The notes beneath the pieces are model-generated. The model worked only from the letters and a program-made list of their open reading frames with translations, did no database searches and had not been told where the DNA came from. Shown one piece after another: positions 1 to 6,453 of a stretch of 64,000 nucleotides of DNA. Origin of the DNA: Solobacterium sp. (GTDB lineage: Bacteria > Bacillota_I > Bacilli_A > Erysipelotrichales > Erysipelotrichaceae). The translations under genes were made by a program, and so were the position numbers. Location of the stretch: NCBI GenBank assembly GCA_017469355.1, contig JAFUGM010000038.1, forward strand, positions 1 to 64,000, in the 5' to 3' direction. Within the stretch, counting starts at the first letter, position 1. The number at the start of each line of letters is the position of its first letter.

Positions 1-43
1 CAATGGGAATAATCGTATTCCTACCTGATCTGCAAATACTGTC

Positions 44-400
44 CTAAGCTACGGCAAATAGTTTGACCACTGTAGTGGAATCAGAAGCTGTGACAGGCAA
101 ATAATCTGATTTTACGACTGCAAATAATTCGCCGAACCACACCTTGTAGCAATCCTCTGTATGAACATGTTCTTCTATCTCACAGATGAGGTTTCCTTCC
201 TCATCAAAGCAGTCTTCATTGTGTATATGCTCTTCGATACCACAGATGGGTTCTGCGGTAAGTGCTTCTCCAGGAAGTGAAAGAGATACCTGAACGAAAA
301 GAAAAACTGCACAGGAAACCAGCGTAAGTAAGAAGCTCAGTACATTACGCCTGTGGTGAATGTGCAGCAGTTTTCTCAGTTCTCTATTGATTCTTCGCAT
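44..400 (-). CDS. Short surface-protein leader with Cys/His repeats (truncated adhesin-like)
   Basis: 118 residues. A basic N-terminus (MRRINRELRK) and a hydrophobic segment at about 20-42 look like a signal peptide or anchor. Two copies of a motif of the form C-G/E-I-E-E-H-x-H-x-E-D-C follow at about residues 53-84. Tandem EEHxHxxxC repeats of this kind are common just after the signal peptide of very large SpaA/Cna-type adhesins of gut Firmicutes. Here the frame stops at an amber codon soon after the second repeat, so only the leader is present; this may be a remnant or a genuinely short secreted protein. Start chosen at the ATG preceded by GGGATAG. Family resemblance is from memory; function unknown. 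Confidence 0.55.
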   Translation of the reverse strand: MRRINRELRKLLHIHHRRNVLSFLLTLVSCAVFLFVQVSLSLPGEALTAEPICGIEEHIHNEDCFDEEGNLICEIEEHVHTEDCYKVWFGELFAVVKSDYLPVTASDSTTVVKLFAVA

Positions 401-435
401 TGTTTCTATCCCGGATAGGAGACAATATCGATATA

Positions 436-463
436 ATTATATATAAACATGCCGGAATGTGAA
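436..463 (-). promoter_or_regulatory. Promoter of the leader gene, next to a 14-bp palindrome
   Basis: On the minus strand TTCACA (458-463) and TATAAT (436-441) are separated by 16 bp, a good sigma-A promoter pointing at the leader gene. It abuts a perfect palindrome ACATGAATTCATGT at 463-476 inside the divergent region shared with the rightward coiled-coil gene; this could be an operator. Confidence 0.5.
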
Positions 464-529
464 CATGAATTCATGTCCTAAAATTGCATGATTATGCGTT
501 TTTACGAAGAAATTAACAAGGTACAGCAT

Positions 530-796
530 ATGGATGAAAAAGAACTGAGAAAACTGAGCCGCAAAGATCTTCTGGAGCTTCTGCTGGATGTCACAAAGGA
601 AAATGAACGGCTGAAGAAGCGGATAAAAGCCTATGAAGAGGCATTGGAAGATAAGACTATACGTCTGGAAGAAAGTGGGAATATCGCGGAAGCCGCACTA
701 AAACTCAATGAAGTCTTTGAGGCAGCCCAGGAAGCTGCGGATCAGTATGTGGCGAATGTGAAACGGTTATATGGAGACCCCTATGGCAGACAATAA
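530..796 (+). CDS. Small coiled-coil protein upstream of signal peptidase I
   Basis: 88 residues, highly charged and helical, beginning MDEKELRKLSRKDLLELL. Heptad-like Leu/Lys/Glu spacing at residues 10-50 predicts a coiled coil, followed by an Ala-rich helix with IAEAALKLNEVFEAAQ. An ATG 42 bp upstream (488) is open in frame, but the ATG at 530 has an AAGG eight bases before it and is preferred. The stop lies inside the next gene (14-bp overlap), so it is translationally coupled to the signal peptidase. Proteins of this look are frequent beside signal peptidases in sortase/pilin loci, sometimes misnamed DNA repair protein. Role unknown. Confidence 0.6.
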   Translation: MDEKELRKLSRKDLLELLLDVTKENERLKKRIKAYEEALEDKTIRLEESGNIAEAALKLNEVFEAAQEAADQYVANVKRLYGDPYGRQ

Positions 797-1364
797 ACCA
801 GTATCTTACCCTTCCAGTGAAGTCATCCGTAAGGAATTACAGCGGATCCGTTACCGGAACCGGTATATCCGTACGGTATTTTCCACCCTTCGGGTATTAC
901 TGGTCGTAGCTTCTGCTTCGGCATTACTTGCAGTAATGATATTACCGGTATTTCGGATCTATGGCTCCAGTATGACCCCAACACTGGAAGAAGGAACGAT
1001 TGTAACAGGGTTGAAGACCACTTCCTTTGATCAGGGTGACCTCATTGCCTTTTATTACAACAACAAGCTTCTTGTAAAACGGGTCATTGCGACAAGCGGG
1101 CAATGGGTAAACATTGACCTCGAGGGCAATGTCTATGTCAATGATCAGTTACTTGATGAGCCTTACCTTCTTGATAAGAGCTTTGACAGCTGTGATATTA
1201 TTCTTCCCTATCAGGTGCCTGAAGGCCGGGTATTTGTGATGGGTGACCATCGAAGTATTTCCTTAGACAGCCGGATGGAGGAAATCGGCTGTATTTCCGA
1301 AGAACAGATTGCCGGGAAACTGGAATATGTTATCTGGCCTTTGACTTCCTTCCGAAAACTGTAA
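783..1364 (+). CDS. lepB: Signal peptidase I
   Basis: 193 residues. One N-terminal transmembrane helix at about residues 30-55 (LRVLLVVASASALLAVMILP) is followed by the S26 catalytic Ser in GSSMTPTLEEG and the general-base Lys in LLVKRVIATSG. The C-terminal box GDHRSISLDSR matches the family GDNxxxSxDSR, with His replacing the usual Asn. It cleaves signal peptides of exported proteins at the outer membrane face. The ATG at 783 has GGAG six bases upstream; an ATG at 771 is also open but lacks a ribosome site. Overlaps the coiled-coil gene and ends at a strong terminator. Confidence 0.9.
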   Translation: MADNKPVSYPSSEVIRKELQRIRYRNRYIRTVFSTLRVLLVVASASALLAVMILPVFRIYGSSMTPTLEEGTIVTGLKTTSFDQGDLIAFYYNNKLLVKRVIATSGQWVNIDLEGNVYVNDQLLDEPYLLDKSFDSCDIILPYQVPEGRVFVMGDHRSISLDSRMEEIGCISEEQIAGKLEYVIWPLTSFRKL

Positions 1365-1366
1365 AA

Positions 1367-1394
1367 AGACTGCTCGATCGGGCAGTCTCTTTTG
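1367..1394 (+). terminator. Rho-independent terminator after signal peptidase I
   Basis: Stem AGACTGC/GCAGTCT around an eight-base loop, followed by CTTTTG. It starts two bases after the lepB stop codon. Confidence 0.8.
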
Positions 1395-1420
1395 TGTATA
1401 TATGACGTTATTGAGGAACC

Positions 1421-1675
1421 TCAGAGTGTTGCCTTATAGGACTTTAATGCCTGGGCAATCTGGTCTGGGCAGGAGGTTGGACGACGGCCACAGGTAATGC
1501 CATCAAGGCGTTCAATGACCTCATTGACATTCTGTCCCTTTAATAAAGACGCAATGCCCTTGAGGTTGCCATTACAGCCATTGACAACTTCAAGTGACTG
1601 AATGGTCTCTCCTTCCAGTTCAAACCGCATTTCGGTAGAACAGGTACCTTTGGGCTGATAGACAAACGTACTCAT
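1421..1675 (-). CDS. TSCPD-domain protein (TIGR03905-like)
   Basis: 84 residues with the eponymous TSCPDQIAQAL near the C-terminus and four cysteines (GTCSTEM, NGCNGN, ITCGRRPTSC) fit to bind a metal or cofactor. Small stand-alone TSCPD proteins are widespread in anaerobic Firmicutes; the domain also closes some class II ribonucleotide reductases. Function of the stand-alone form is not established. Last gene of the regulator-rubrerythrin group; its ATG overlaps the rubrerythrin stop by one base. Confidence 0.75.
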   Translation of the reverse strand: MSTFVYQPKGTCSTEMRFELEGETIQSLEVVNGCNGNLKGIASLLKGQNVNEVIERLDGITCGRRPTSCPDQIAQALKSYKATL

Positions 1676-2217
1676 TAATAGTTCTCCCGCTTCAGTTCAA
1701 AGTAAGCCTTCGGATGAGCACAGACCGGACATACCTCTGGCGCTTCTTTGGCTACGACAACCGCACCGCAGTTGCGGCACTGCCAGGTAACTTCATCCTG
1801 GCGGACGAAGACTTCTCCGCTCTTAATGTTTTCAAGCAGCTTACGGTAACGCTCTTCATGTTCCTTTTCGATCGCAGCGACACCGCGGAACTTCTCCGCG
1901 ATCTCCGTAAAGCCTTCCGCATCTGCTTCTTCCGCAAAGGTCTTATACATGTCGGTCCACTCATCATGTTCGCCTTCTGCAGCCTGTGCCAGGTTGTCCA
2001 GCGTGTCATGAATACTTCCGCCCTGGAGGTATTTAAACCACATCTTCGCATGTTCCTTTTCATTTAATGCGGTTTCCGCAAATGTTGCGGCGACCTGCTC
2101 ATAGCCATCCTTCTTGGCCCGGCTTGCCCAGTAGTCATACTTGTTTCTCGCCTGGCTTTCTCCGGCAAATGCATAAGCCAGGTTCTGTTCTGTTTTACTT
2201 CCCTTAAATTCTGTCAT
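1675..2217 (-). CDS. Rubrerythrin
   Basis: 180 residues. The N-terminal ferritin-like four-helix bundle (about 1-140) has the ExxARNKY and ExEHxxxY di-iron ligand patterns ([28 protein letters not shown]). The C-terminal rubredoxin-like knuckle has CRNCG and CPVC. Rubrerythrins reduce hydrogen peroxide in the cytoplasm of anaerobes. Overlaps the histidine kinase stop by four bases (ATGA type), so it is co-translated with a two-component system that may respond to oxidative or envelope stress (inference). Confidence 0.93.
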   Translation of the reverse strand: MTEFKGSKTEQNLAYAFAGESQARNKYDYWASRAKKDGYEQVAATFAETALNEKEHAKMWFKYLQGGSIHDTLDNLAQAAEGEHDEWTDMYKTFAEEADAEGFTEIAEKFRGVAAIEKEHEERYRKLLENIKSGEVFVRQDEVTWQCRNCGAVVVAKEAPEVCPVCAHPKAYFELKRENY

Positions 2218-3650
2218 CTTTCGTTCTCCTTTAACTCAAACCAGAATGTGCTTCCCTTCCCCAGTTCACTCTCCACGCCATAGGGCGCTTCATGTAATTC
2301 CAGTATCTGACGGCAGATATTCAGACCCAGACCACTGGAGTTGGTACTGCGGACATGTTCACGGTCAATTTTATAATACCGATCCCAGATGTCATTGATT
2401 TTATCACTGGCGATTCCCTCACCATGGTCCTGTACTTCAACCCGAGCCATGGTTCCCTTACGGTATGCCCGTACTTCAATGTCACGGGAATCCCCTGAGT
2501 AGTTTATCGCATTTGTCATGAAATTGTTGAAGACCTGCTCAATCCGGTTCTCATCGCCATAGGCAGTTAATTCCTCTTCCGTATCTACGGTAATGCGGAA
2601 CTTCTCACTGACATGATAGTAGTTGTACTTCATTACATTGCGGTGAATCAGATCACTGAGGGAGAAGATGGTCGGATGTAATTCCATGACCTGTTCATTC
2701 AGTTTGGACAGGTCAAGCAGATCATCTACCAGGTACTTGAGACGCTGACTTTCATTGATGATGACCTCAAGGTTTTCATCTGTCTTTTCGCCTGGCAGAT
2801 CACGCATCATTTCTCCATAGCCCTTGATCATGGTTAAGGGAGTACGTAAGTCATGCGATACATTGGCAATAAGGTCCCGCTTTGCCTTATCAGCCTTCTG
2901 AATATCATCCGCCGCCTGCGACAGGGTTTCATTGAGTTCCTGGGCTTCCCGATACTGGTTTGTAGTTTCATCTACGGTATAGGAACCCTTAGGCAATTGT
3001 TTTGCGGCATCATTGATCTTGACTAACGGTGTCACAATCTTACGATTCATCAGCCATACCAGCACCAGCATCGATAACAACAGAATCAATGCAATATAGA
3101 GAATCTGAATGCGCAGGGTCTGTAAGGTCGCATTGACTGGAGATAAGCCGGCATAGACCATGACGATGGCTGTGCCTTCCTCGGTTTCCACAATCCGGGT
3201 CAATGTCAGGTTCTTCATTTCCGAAGGTGTATTCCCACCGGTTTTGGACGGCCCGCCGGGAATTCCAATCCCTTCGGAAGAAGAAAGATATTCATCTCCG
3301 TTTTCCCGAGCCAGTTCATACTGGGTCAAAATTTCTCTCGTATTCATGCGATACAGAATACAGCCCATATTCCCGGTTACCTGGTCAACCCCCTGGGTAT
3401 TGATGATTCTTACACAGGTGTCATTGGCCGCACTGACCTCCCAGATCGTTTCAGAGAGTTCGTCGTCATCGTCCTCTTTTAAAGCGGAGATGACCTCATC
3501 TCCTGCTTTCTTTACAGTATCGAGCTTGTAGCGTTCATACATCGGTTCCAGAAGCAGATTCTGGAATATGGATAACAGTACGATCATCAGTACCGTGAAC
3601 ACACTGAGATACAAGCTGATACGGACTTTAAGACTCATTTTCTTTTTCAA
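2214..3650 (-). CDS. Membrane sensor histidine kinase
   Basis: 478 residues. Transmembrane helices lie at about 10-32 and 180-200 and enclose an extracytoplasmic sensor of roughly 145 residues. HAMP and HisKA regions follow, with phospho-acceptor His266 in SHDLRTPL, then a HATPase domain with N-box ([11 protein letters not shown]), DHGEGI and GLGLNI. Overlaps the response regulator by 23 bases and precedes rubrerythrin, so these form one transcription unit. Signal not deducible. Confidence 0.93.
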   Translation of the reverse strand: MKKKMSLKVRISLYLSVFTVLMIVLLSIFQNLLLEPMYERYKLDTVKKAGDEVISALKEDDDDELSETIWEVSAANDTCVRIINTQGVDQVTGNMGCILYRMNTREILTQYELARENGDEYLSSSEGIGIPGGPSKTGGNTPSEMKNLTLTRIVETEEGTAIVMVYAGLSPVNATLQTLRIQILYIALILLLSMLVLVWLMNRKIVTPLVKINDAAKQLPKGSYTVDETTNQYREAQELNETLSQAADDIQKADKAKRDLIANVSHDLRTPLTMIKGYGEMMRDLPGEKTDENLEVIINESQRLKYLVDDLLDLSKLNEQVMELHPTIFSLSDLIHRNVMKYNYYHVSEKFRITVDTEEELTAYGDENRIEQVFNNFMTNAINYSGDSRDIEVRAYRKGTMARVEVQDHGEGIASDKINDIWDRYYKIDREHVRSTNSSGLGLNICRQILELHEAPYGVESELGKGSTFWFELKENER

Positions 3651-4311
3651 AGCGGTATCCTACCCCTCGTAGTGTCACGATATATTTGCTGTAATCGCCA
3701 AGATTTCTGCGCAGCAGTTTGATATGGGTATCCAGGGTTCGATCATCCCCAAAGAAGTCATAGCCCCATACCGTACGCAGAATCTGTTCTCTTGTTAAGG
3801 CAATCCCGGCATTCTTCACCAGGTAAATCAACAGTTCATATTCTTTCGGAGACAGGTTCACCCGTTCTCCCTGTATGGTGACCGTACGGGCAGAATAGTC
3901 AATCTCCATGTCATGAAGGCGGTAGGTTCCCCCACCTCCGGTGGTGGGATGTACCCGCTTGAGTATTGCATGAATGCGCATCATGAGTTCCTTGGAGGAA
4001 AACGGTTTGACTACATAGTCATCAATGCCAAGGTCAAAGCCATGAACCTTGTCATATTCTTCTCCTAATGCCGACAGCATGATAAACGGAAGTTCGGGTC
4101 TTGTCTTCTTGATTTCCTTGACGGCAGAAAATCCATCCAGGTTTGGCATCATGATATCCATGACAACCAGGTCATAACTGATATGCGAACAATGCTCTAC
4201 CGCATCCAGACCATCCACTGCCTCATCGGTCTCAAATCCCTCATATGCGGCATACTTCCGGATCATTTCCCGGATCCTGGCTTCATCATCAACGATCAGA
4301 ATCTTTGTCAT
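3628..4311 (-). CDS. OmpR/PhoB-family response regulator
   Basis: 227 residues. Receiver domain (1-118) has acidic pair Asp8-Asp9, phospho-acceptor Asp52 in VVMDIMMP, and Lys in VVKPFSSKEL. C-terminal winged helix (about 130-225) contains LSPKEYELLIYL and a typical DTHIKLLRRNLG recognition region. Partner of the downstream overlapping histidine kinase. Confidence 0.94.
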   Translation of the reverse strand: MTKILIVDDEARIREMIRKYAAYEGFETDEAVDGLDAVEHCSHISYDLVVMDIMMPNLDGFSAVKEIKKTRPELPFIMLSALGEEYDKVHGFDLGIDDYVVKPFSSKELMMRIHAILKRVHPTTGGGGTYRLHDMEIDYSARTVTIQGERVNLSPKEYELLIYLVKNAGIALTREQILRTVWGYDFFGDDRTLDTHIKLLRRNLGDYSKYIVTLRGVGYRFEKENES

Positions 4312-4337
4312 AGCTGTCCATCCTTTATTTGTAATAT

Positions 4338-4358
4338 AAGCCTTCTGTGTGAAGGCTT
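4338..4358 (-). terminator. Hairpin between mrp and the response regulator
   Basis: Perfect 8-bp stem AAGCCTTC/GAAGGCTT with a five-base loop and no strong T tract (TATATT follows on the minus strand). Could be a weak terminator or processing hairpin, so the two-component genes may be partly read from mrp. Confidence 0.45.
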
Positions 4359-4368
4359 TGTGAAGTTA

Positions 4369-5211
4369 TTACGCTGCTTTTGTGACGATATCGGCCACTG
4401 CACTGATCTCAGGAACAATGAGGGTTTCAATCTCCCCATGGTCCCCTGCTTCTGCATAACCTTCCCGTAAGGGAATCCGTGCCAGTACGGGAATCCCGTA
4501 CTTGTCTGCGGTTTCATCGATATGCGATTCACCGAAGATCTTAATCTGATGTCCGCATTCCCCGCATTCCACATAGCTCATGTTTTCTACTAAGCCAAGC
4601 AGCGGGATATTCATCATATTCGCCATATTAATGGCTTTTTCTACAACCATACCGACTAATTCCTGCGGGGAAGAAACCACAATGATTCCCTCTACTGGCA
4701 ATGACTGGAATACGGTCAGAGGCACATCACTGGTTCCCGGCGGCATATCAACCACCATATAATCCACATCATCCCAGAATACTTCCTGGTAGAACTGACG
4801 AATGACGCCGCCGACAATCGGTCCTCTCCAGATGACCGGCTGGTCATCACTGTCCAGCATCATATTGGCGCTGACTACCTGAATACCGGATTTCGTAACA
4901 GCCGGGTAGGCAAGCTCACCATCGCCATACATCTTATCTGTAATACCGAAGACCCGAGCCATGGATGGGCCGGTAATGTCTCCATCCAGAACCGCAGTGC
5001 GGTTTCCCCTGCGCTGCAGTTCACTGGCAAGCAGGCTCGATACAAAGGACTTTCCAACACCGCCCTTCCCTGAAACAATACCAATCACATGTTTTACGGA
5101 GCTTCTGGGATGGAGTTTAATCTTCAGGTCCTGAGGTGCTTTACGGTCCGCACAGGATGCGGCGCATCCTTCGCAGGCCTGATTACAGTTACTTGAATTT
5201 ACTTCACTCAT
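4369..5211 (-). CDS. mrp: Mrp/NBP35-type P-loop ATPase, iron-sulfur carrier
   Basis: 280 residues. N-terminal CNQACEGCAASC resembles the Fe-S ligand segment of NBP35/ApbC proteins. The deviant Walker A is SGKGGVGKSF, with VVDMPPGTSD and a CxxC (VECGECGH) near residue 205. The family binds and transfers Fe-S clusters to apo-proteins. The start at 5211 (MSEVNSS) has GAGGAAAG before it. The frame is open upstream to 5415, but that extension runs through an antisense small-RNA unit and has no family counterpart, so it is excluded. Confidence 0.9.
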   Translation of the reverse strand: MSEVNSSNCNQACEGCAASCADRKAPQDLKIKLHPRSSVKHVIGIVSGKGGVGKSFVSSLLASELQRRGNRTAVLDGDITGPSMARVFGITDKMYGDGELAYPAVTKSGIQVVSANMMLDSDDQPVIWRGPIVGGVIRQFYQEVFWDDVDYMVVDMPPGTSDVPLTVFQSLPVEGIIVVSSPQELVGMVVEKAINMANMMNIPLLGLVENMSYVECGECGHQIKIFGESHIDETADKYGIPVLARIPLREGYAEAGDHGEIETLIVPEISAVADIVTKAA

Positions 5212-5268
5212 AAATTGTTCTCTTTCCTCTTCAAACACCAATAGTTTACCAAATCTCATCATCAGATG

Positions 5269-5292
5269 GTTATGTTTCGCCTGAAACATAAC
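5269..5292. repeat. Perfect 10-bp hairpin between mrp and the first small-RNA unit
   Basis: Arms GTTATGTTTC and GAAACATAAC around GCCT. It occupies the place where a toxin reading frame would be expected and also lies in the 5' leader of mrp. No T tract follows on either strand. Confidence 0.6.
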
Positions 5293-5306
5293 GTTTCTGC
5301 ATTCGC

Positions 5307-5395
5307 AAAAAAAGATCGCCAGCCTGTCAACTAAGGCGATCTTTAATTCGATTGCAGTAGGCAGGTACCCATCATCGGTAGTTCTGCTTTCTGTA
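5307..5395 (-). ncRNA. Candidate antisense antitoxin RNA, unit 1 (orphan)
   Basis: Promoter TTGACT (5423-5428) and TATTAT (5401-5406), 16-bp spacer, minus strand. Predicted start near 5395. The RNA would be about 89 nt and end in hairpin AAAGATCGCC/GGCGATCTTT followed by seven T. No toxin gene remains opposite it; only the codons KKDRQPVN and a stop survive. Its 5' element reads GAACTACCGATGATGG, closer to unit 4 than to units 2 and 3. Confidence 0.65.
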
Positions 5396-5472
5396 CCTTC
5401 ATAATAACTACTCAACGAGATAAGTCAAGAGAAATTATTTATATTTCATTACTAATTTTACCACATTTAGTA

Positions 5473-5501
5473 TTTATAACAATTAATATTTGAGCTATAA
5501 T
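5473..5501 (+). promoter_or_regulatory. Promoter of the first small peptide gene
   Basis: TTTATA (5473-5478) and TATAAT (5496-5501) with a 17-bp spacer. Predicted leader of about 95 nt begins near 5508 and carries GCAATACCATCACGGT (5511-5526) and CCTACTG (5541-5547), echoing the 5' part of the antisense RNA. Confidence 0.6.
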
Positions 5502-5601
5502 ATTCCTGCAGCAATACCATCACGGTGGCGGTCGCCTTGTCCTACTGTATCAAATGCGTCAAACAAAGAGCATATATTTCAGTAGATAAGGAGGAGATCA
5601 C

Positions 5602-5709
5602 ATGGACTATTTAAGCCTTTATGTATCCATTCTGGGATTGATTGTCTCATCAATCGAGCTCGGAATTAACGTATATACGTTAAAAAAAGATCGCCAGACC
5701 CTCAACTGA
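5602..5709 (+). CDS. Small hydrophobic peptide, candidate type I toxin A
   Basis: 35 codons, starting MDYLSLYVSIL and ending YTLKKDRQTLN, with one membrane-spanning segment at about residues 5-27 and a charged tail. AAGGAGGAG lies eight bases before the ATG. It aligns without gaps to the second peptide at 5972 (shared LSL, SIL, S-I, LG, YTLKK, final N). Size, single helix and basic-polar tail match the Fst/TxpA/holin-like type I toxins, though I recognise no named member. Its last codons form the bidirectional terminator hairpin, so the antisense RNA would pair with the mRNA 3' end. Confidence 0.75.
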   Translation: MDYLSLYVSILGLIVSSIELGINVYTLKKDRQTLN

Positions 5710-5771
5710 AGCGATCTTTTAGATCAAAAACAGTAGGCAGGTAACCGTCATCGGTATTGCTGCTTTCTGTA
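5682..5771 (-). ncRNA. Candidate antisense antitoxin RNA, unit 2
   Basis: Promoter TTGAAA (5799-5804) and TATTAT (5777-5782), 16-bp spacer, minus strand. Predicted RNA of about 90 nt starts near 5771 and ends in AAAGATCGC/GGCGATCTTT plus T7 at 5682-5688. It is antisense to the last nine codons of the toxin A gene. Its 5' element GCAATACCGATGACGGTT repeats the toxin leader element with a complementary loop (GAUG against CAUC). Confidence 0.7.
5689..5722. terminator. Bidirectional terminator hairpin of unit 2
   Basis: GATCGC and GCGATC, extended by A/T pairs on both sides, give T4 on the plus strand for the toxin mRNA and T7 on the minus strand for the antisense RNA. It overlaps the toxin stop codon (5707-5709). 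Confidence 0.75.
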
Positions 5772-5866
5772 TCTTCATAATAAACGATCGAAAGAAAATT
5801 TCAACACGAATCATTAAATTTATTAATTTTCTTACATTCTCACTGTATTTATTTATATTTCATAAC

Positions 5867-5872
5867 TATAAT
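5867..5872 (+). promoter_or_regulatory. -10 box of the second small peptide gene
   Basis: TATAAT followed after nine bases by GCAATACCATCATGG, the same arrangement as before toxin A. The -35 region (TGTATT, 17 bp upstream) is weak. Confidence 0.5.
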
Positions 5873-5971
5873 ATATTTGTGGCAATACCATCATGGTATC
5901 GGTTGTCCTGCTGTTTAGATGTGATGAATTTTTGTTGAAGGATATCAAATTAACAGATGGAGGTGATTAAA

Positions 5972-6079
5972 ATGGAATCTTTGAGTCTCATAATCAGCAT
6001 TCTTGTATTCATTCTCTCTATAATCAGTCTGGGTTTCAGTCTTTATACATTGAAAAAGAATAACCGCCCAACAAACTGA
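5972..6079 (+). CDS. Small hydrophobic peptide, candidate type I toxin B
   Basis: 35 codons, starting MESLSLIISIL and ending YTLKKNNRPTN, with a membrane-spanning helix at about residues 4-25. GGAGGTGAT precedes the ATG by about five bases. Paralogue of the peptide at 5602, of identical length. Its leader has a dyad ATACCAT-C-ATGGTAT (5884-5898) near the mRNA 5' end. The 3' end has diverged and no longer forms the GATCGC hairpin of the other units. Confidence 0.72.
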   Translation: MESLSLIISILVFILSIISLGFSLYTLKKNNRPTN

Positions 6080-6132
6080 CCCCTATTTAAGCAGAAAACA
6101 GTAGGCACCTGATCACCATCGGTATTGCTTTT
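6053..6132 (-). ncRNA. Candidate antisense antitoxin RNA, unit 3
   Basis: Promoter TTGTCG (6161-6166) and TATAAA (6139-6144), again with a 16-bp spacer; the -35 box directly follows the terminator T run of unit 4. Predicted RNA of about 80 nt begins near 6132 and carries GCAATACCGATGGTGATC. It is antisense to the end of toxin B. The 3' hairpin is poor, so the end point is uncertain. Confidence 0.55.
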
Positions 6133-6164
6133 TTGCGTTTTATAGGAATCGATCCTATATCGAC

Positions 6165-6253
6165 AAAAAAAGATCGCCAGCCTGACAACTAAGGCGATCT
6201 TTATTTCGTTTGTAGTAGGCAGGTAACCATTATCGGCAGTTCTGCTTTCTGTA
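6165..6253 (-). ncRNA. Candidate antisense antitoxin RNA, unit 4 (orphan)
   Basis: Promoter TTGAAA (6281-6286) and TATTAT (6259-6264), 16-bp spacer. Predicted RNA of about 89 nt ends in AAAGATCGCC/GGCGATCTTT plus seven T. Only the codons KKDRQPDN and a stop remain opposite. As in unit 1, the toxin body is missing, and a short dyad (ATAGGA/TCCTAT, 6142-6158) precedes the block. Confidence 0.65.
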
Positions 6254-6453
6254 TCTTCATAATAGACGATTTGAAGAATATTTCAATGAGTTTTGAGTAA
6301 ATATAGTTATATTTTATAAATTGCTTGGCTTTCATTCTTATCTGCTAATTCACCCTTCTATAATCTCACTTATTTTTCACCCATGCATGTTAGCGTCTCT
6401 CGAAGATAGAAATCATGGTAAAATGTGTTTCGTTGTGAGAAAAGAGGTACATT

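Larger units (their letters stand above)
5269..6286. repeat. Tandem type I toxin-antitoxin-like array (four units, two with a peptide gene)
   Basis: Four copies of a block of about 110 bp start at about 5307, 5682, 6053 and 6165. Copies 1, 2 and 4 contain an AAAGATCGC/GCGATCTTT-type hairpin, then CAGTAGGCAGG or a close variant, a short dyad near ATCGGTA, and a minus-strand promoter whose -35 and -10 are always 16 bp apart. Copies 2 and 3 carry a 35-codon hydrophobic peptide gene on the plus strand ending in the block. Copies 1 and 4 keep only the last codons (KKDRQPVN and KKDRQPDN). The convergent layout with a shared terminator is that of the Fst/par type I systems; the assignment is inference. 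Confidence 0.75.

Noticed and set aside
5212-5415. 68-codon N-terminal extension of the Mrp ATPase
   Set aside because: It lies over the unit 1 antisense RNA and its promoter, has no family counterpart, and the ATG at 5211 has a good ribosome site.
5269-6286. CRISPR array
   Set aside because: Repeats are about 110 bp, diverged, contain promoters, terminators and peptide ends, and the spacing is irregular with no cas genes.
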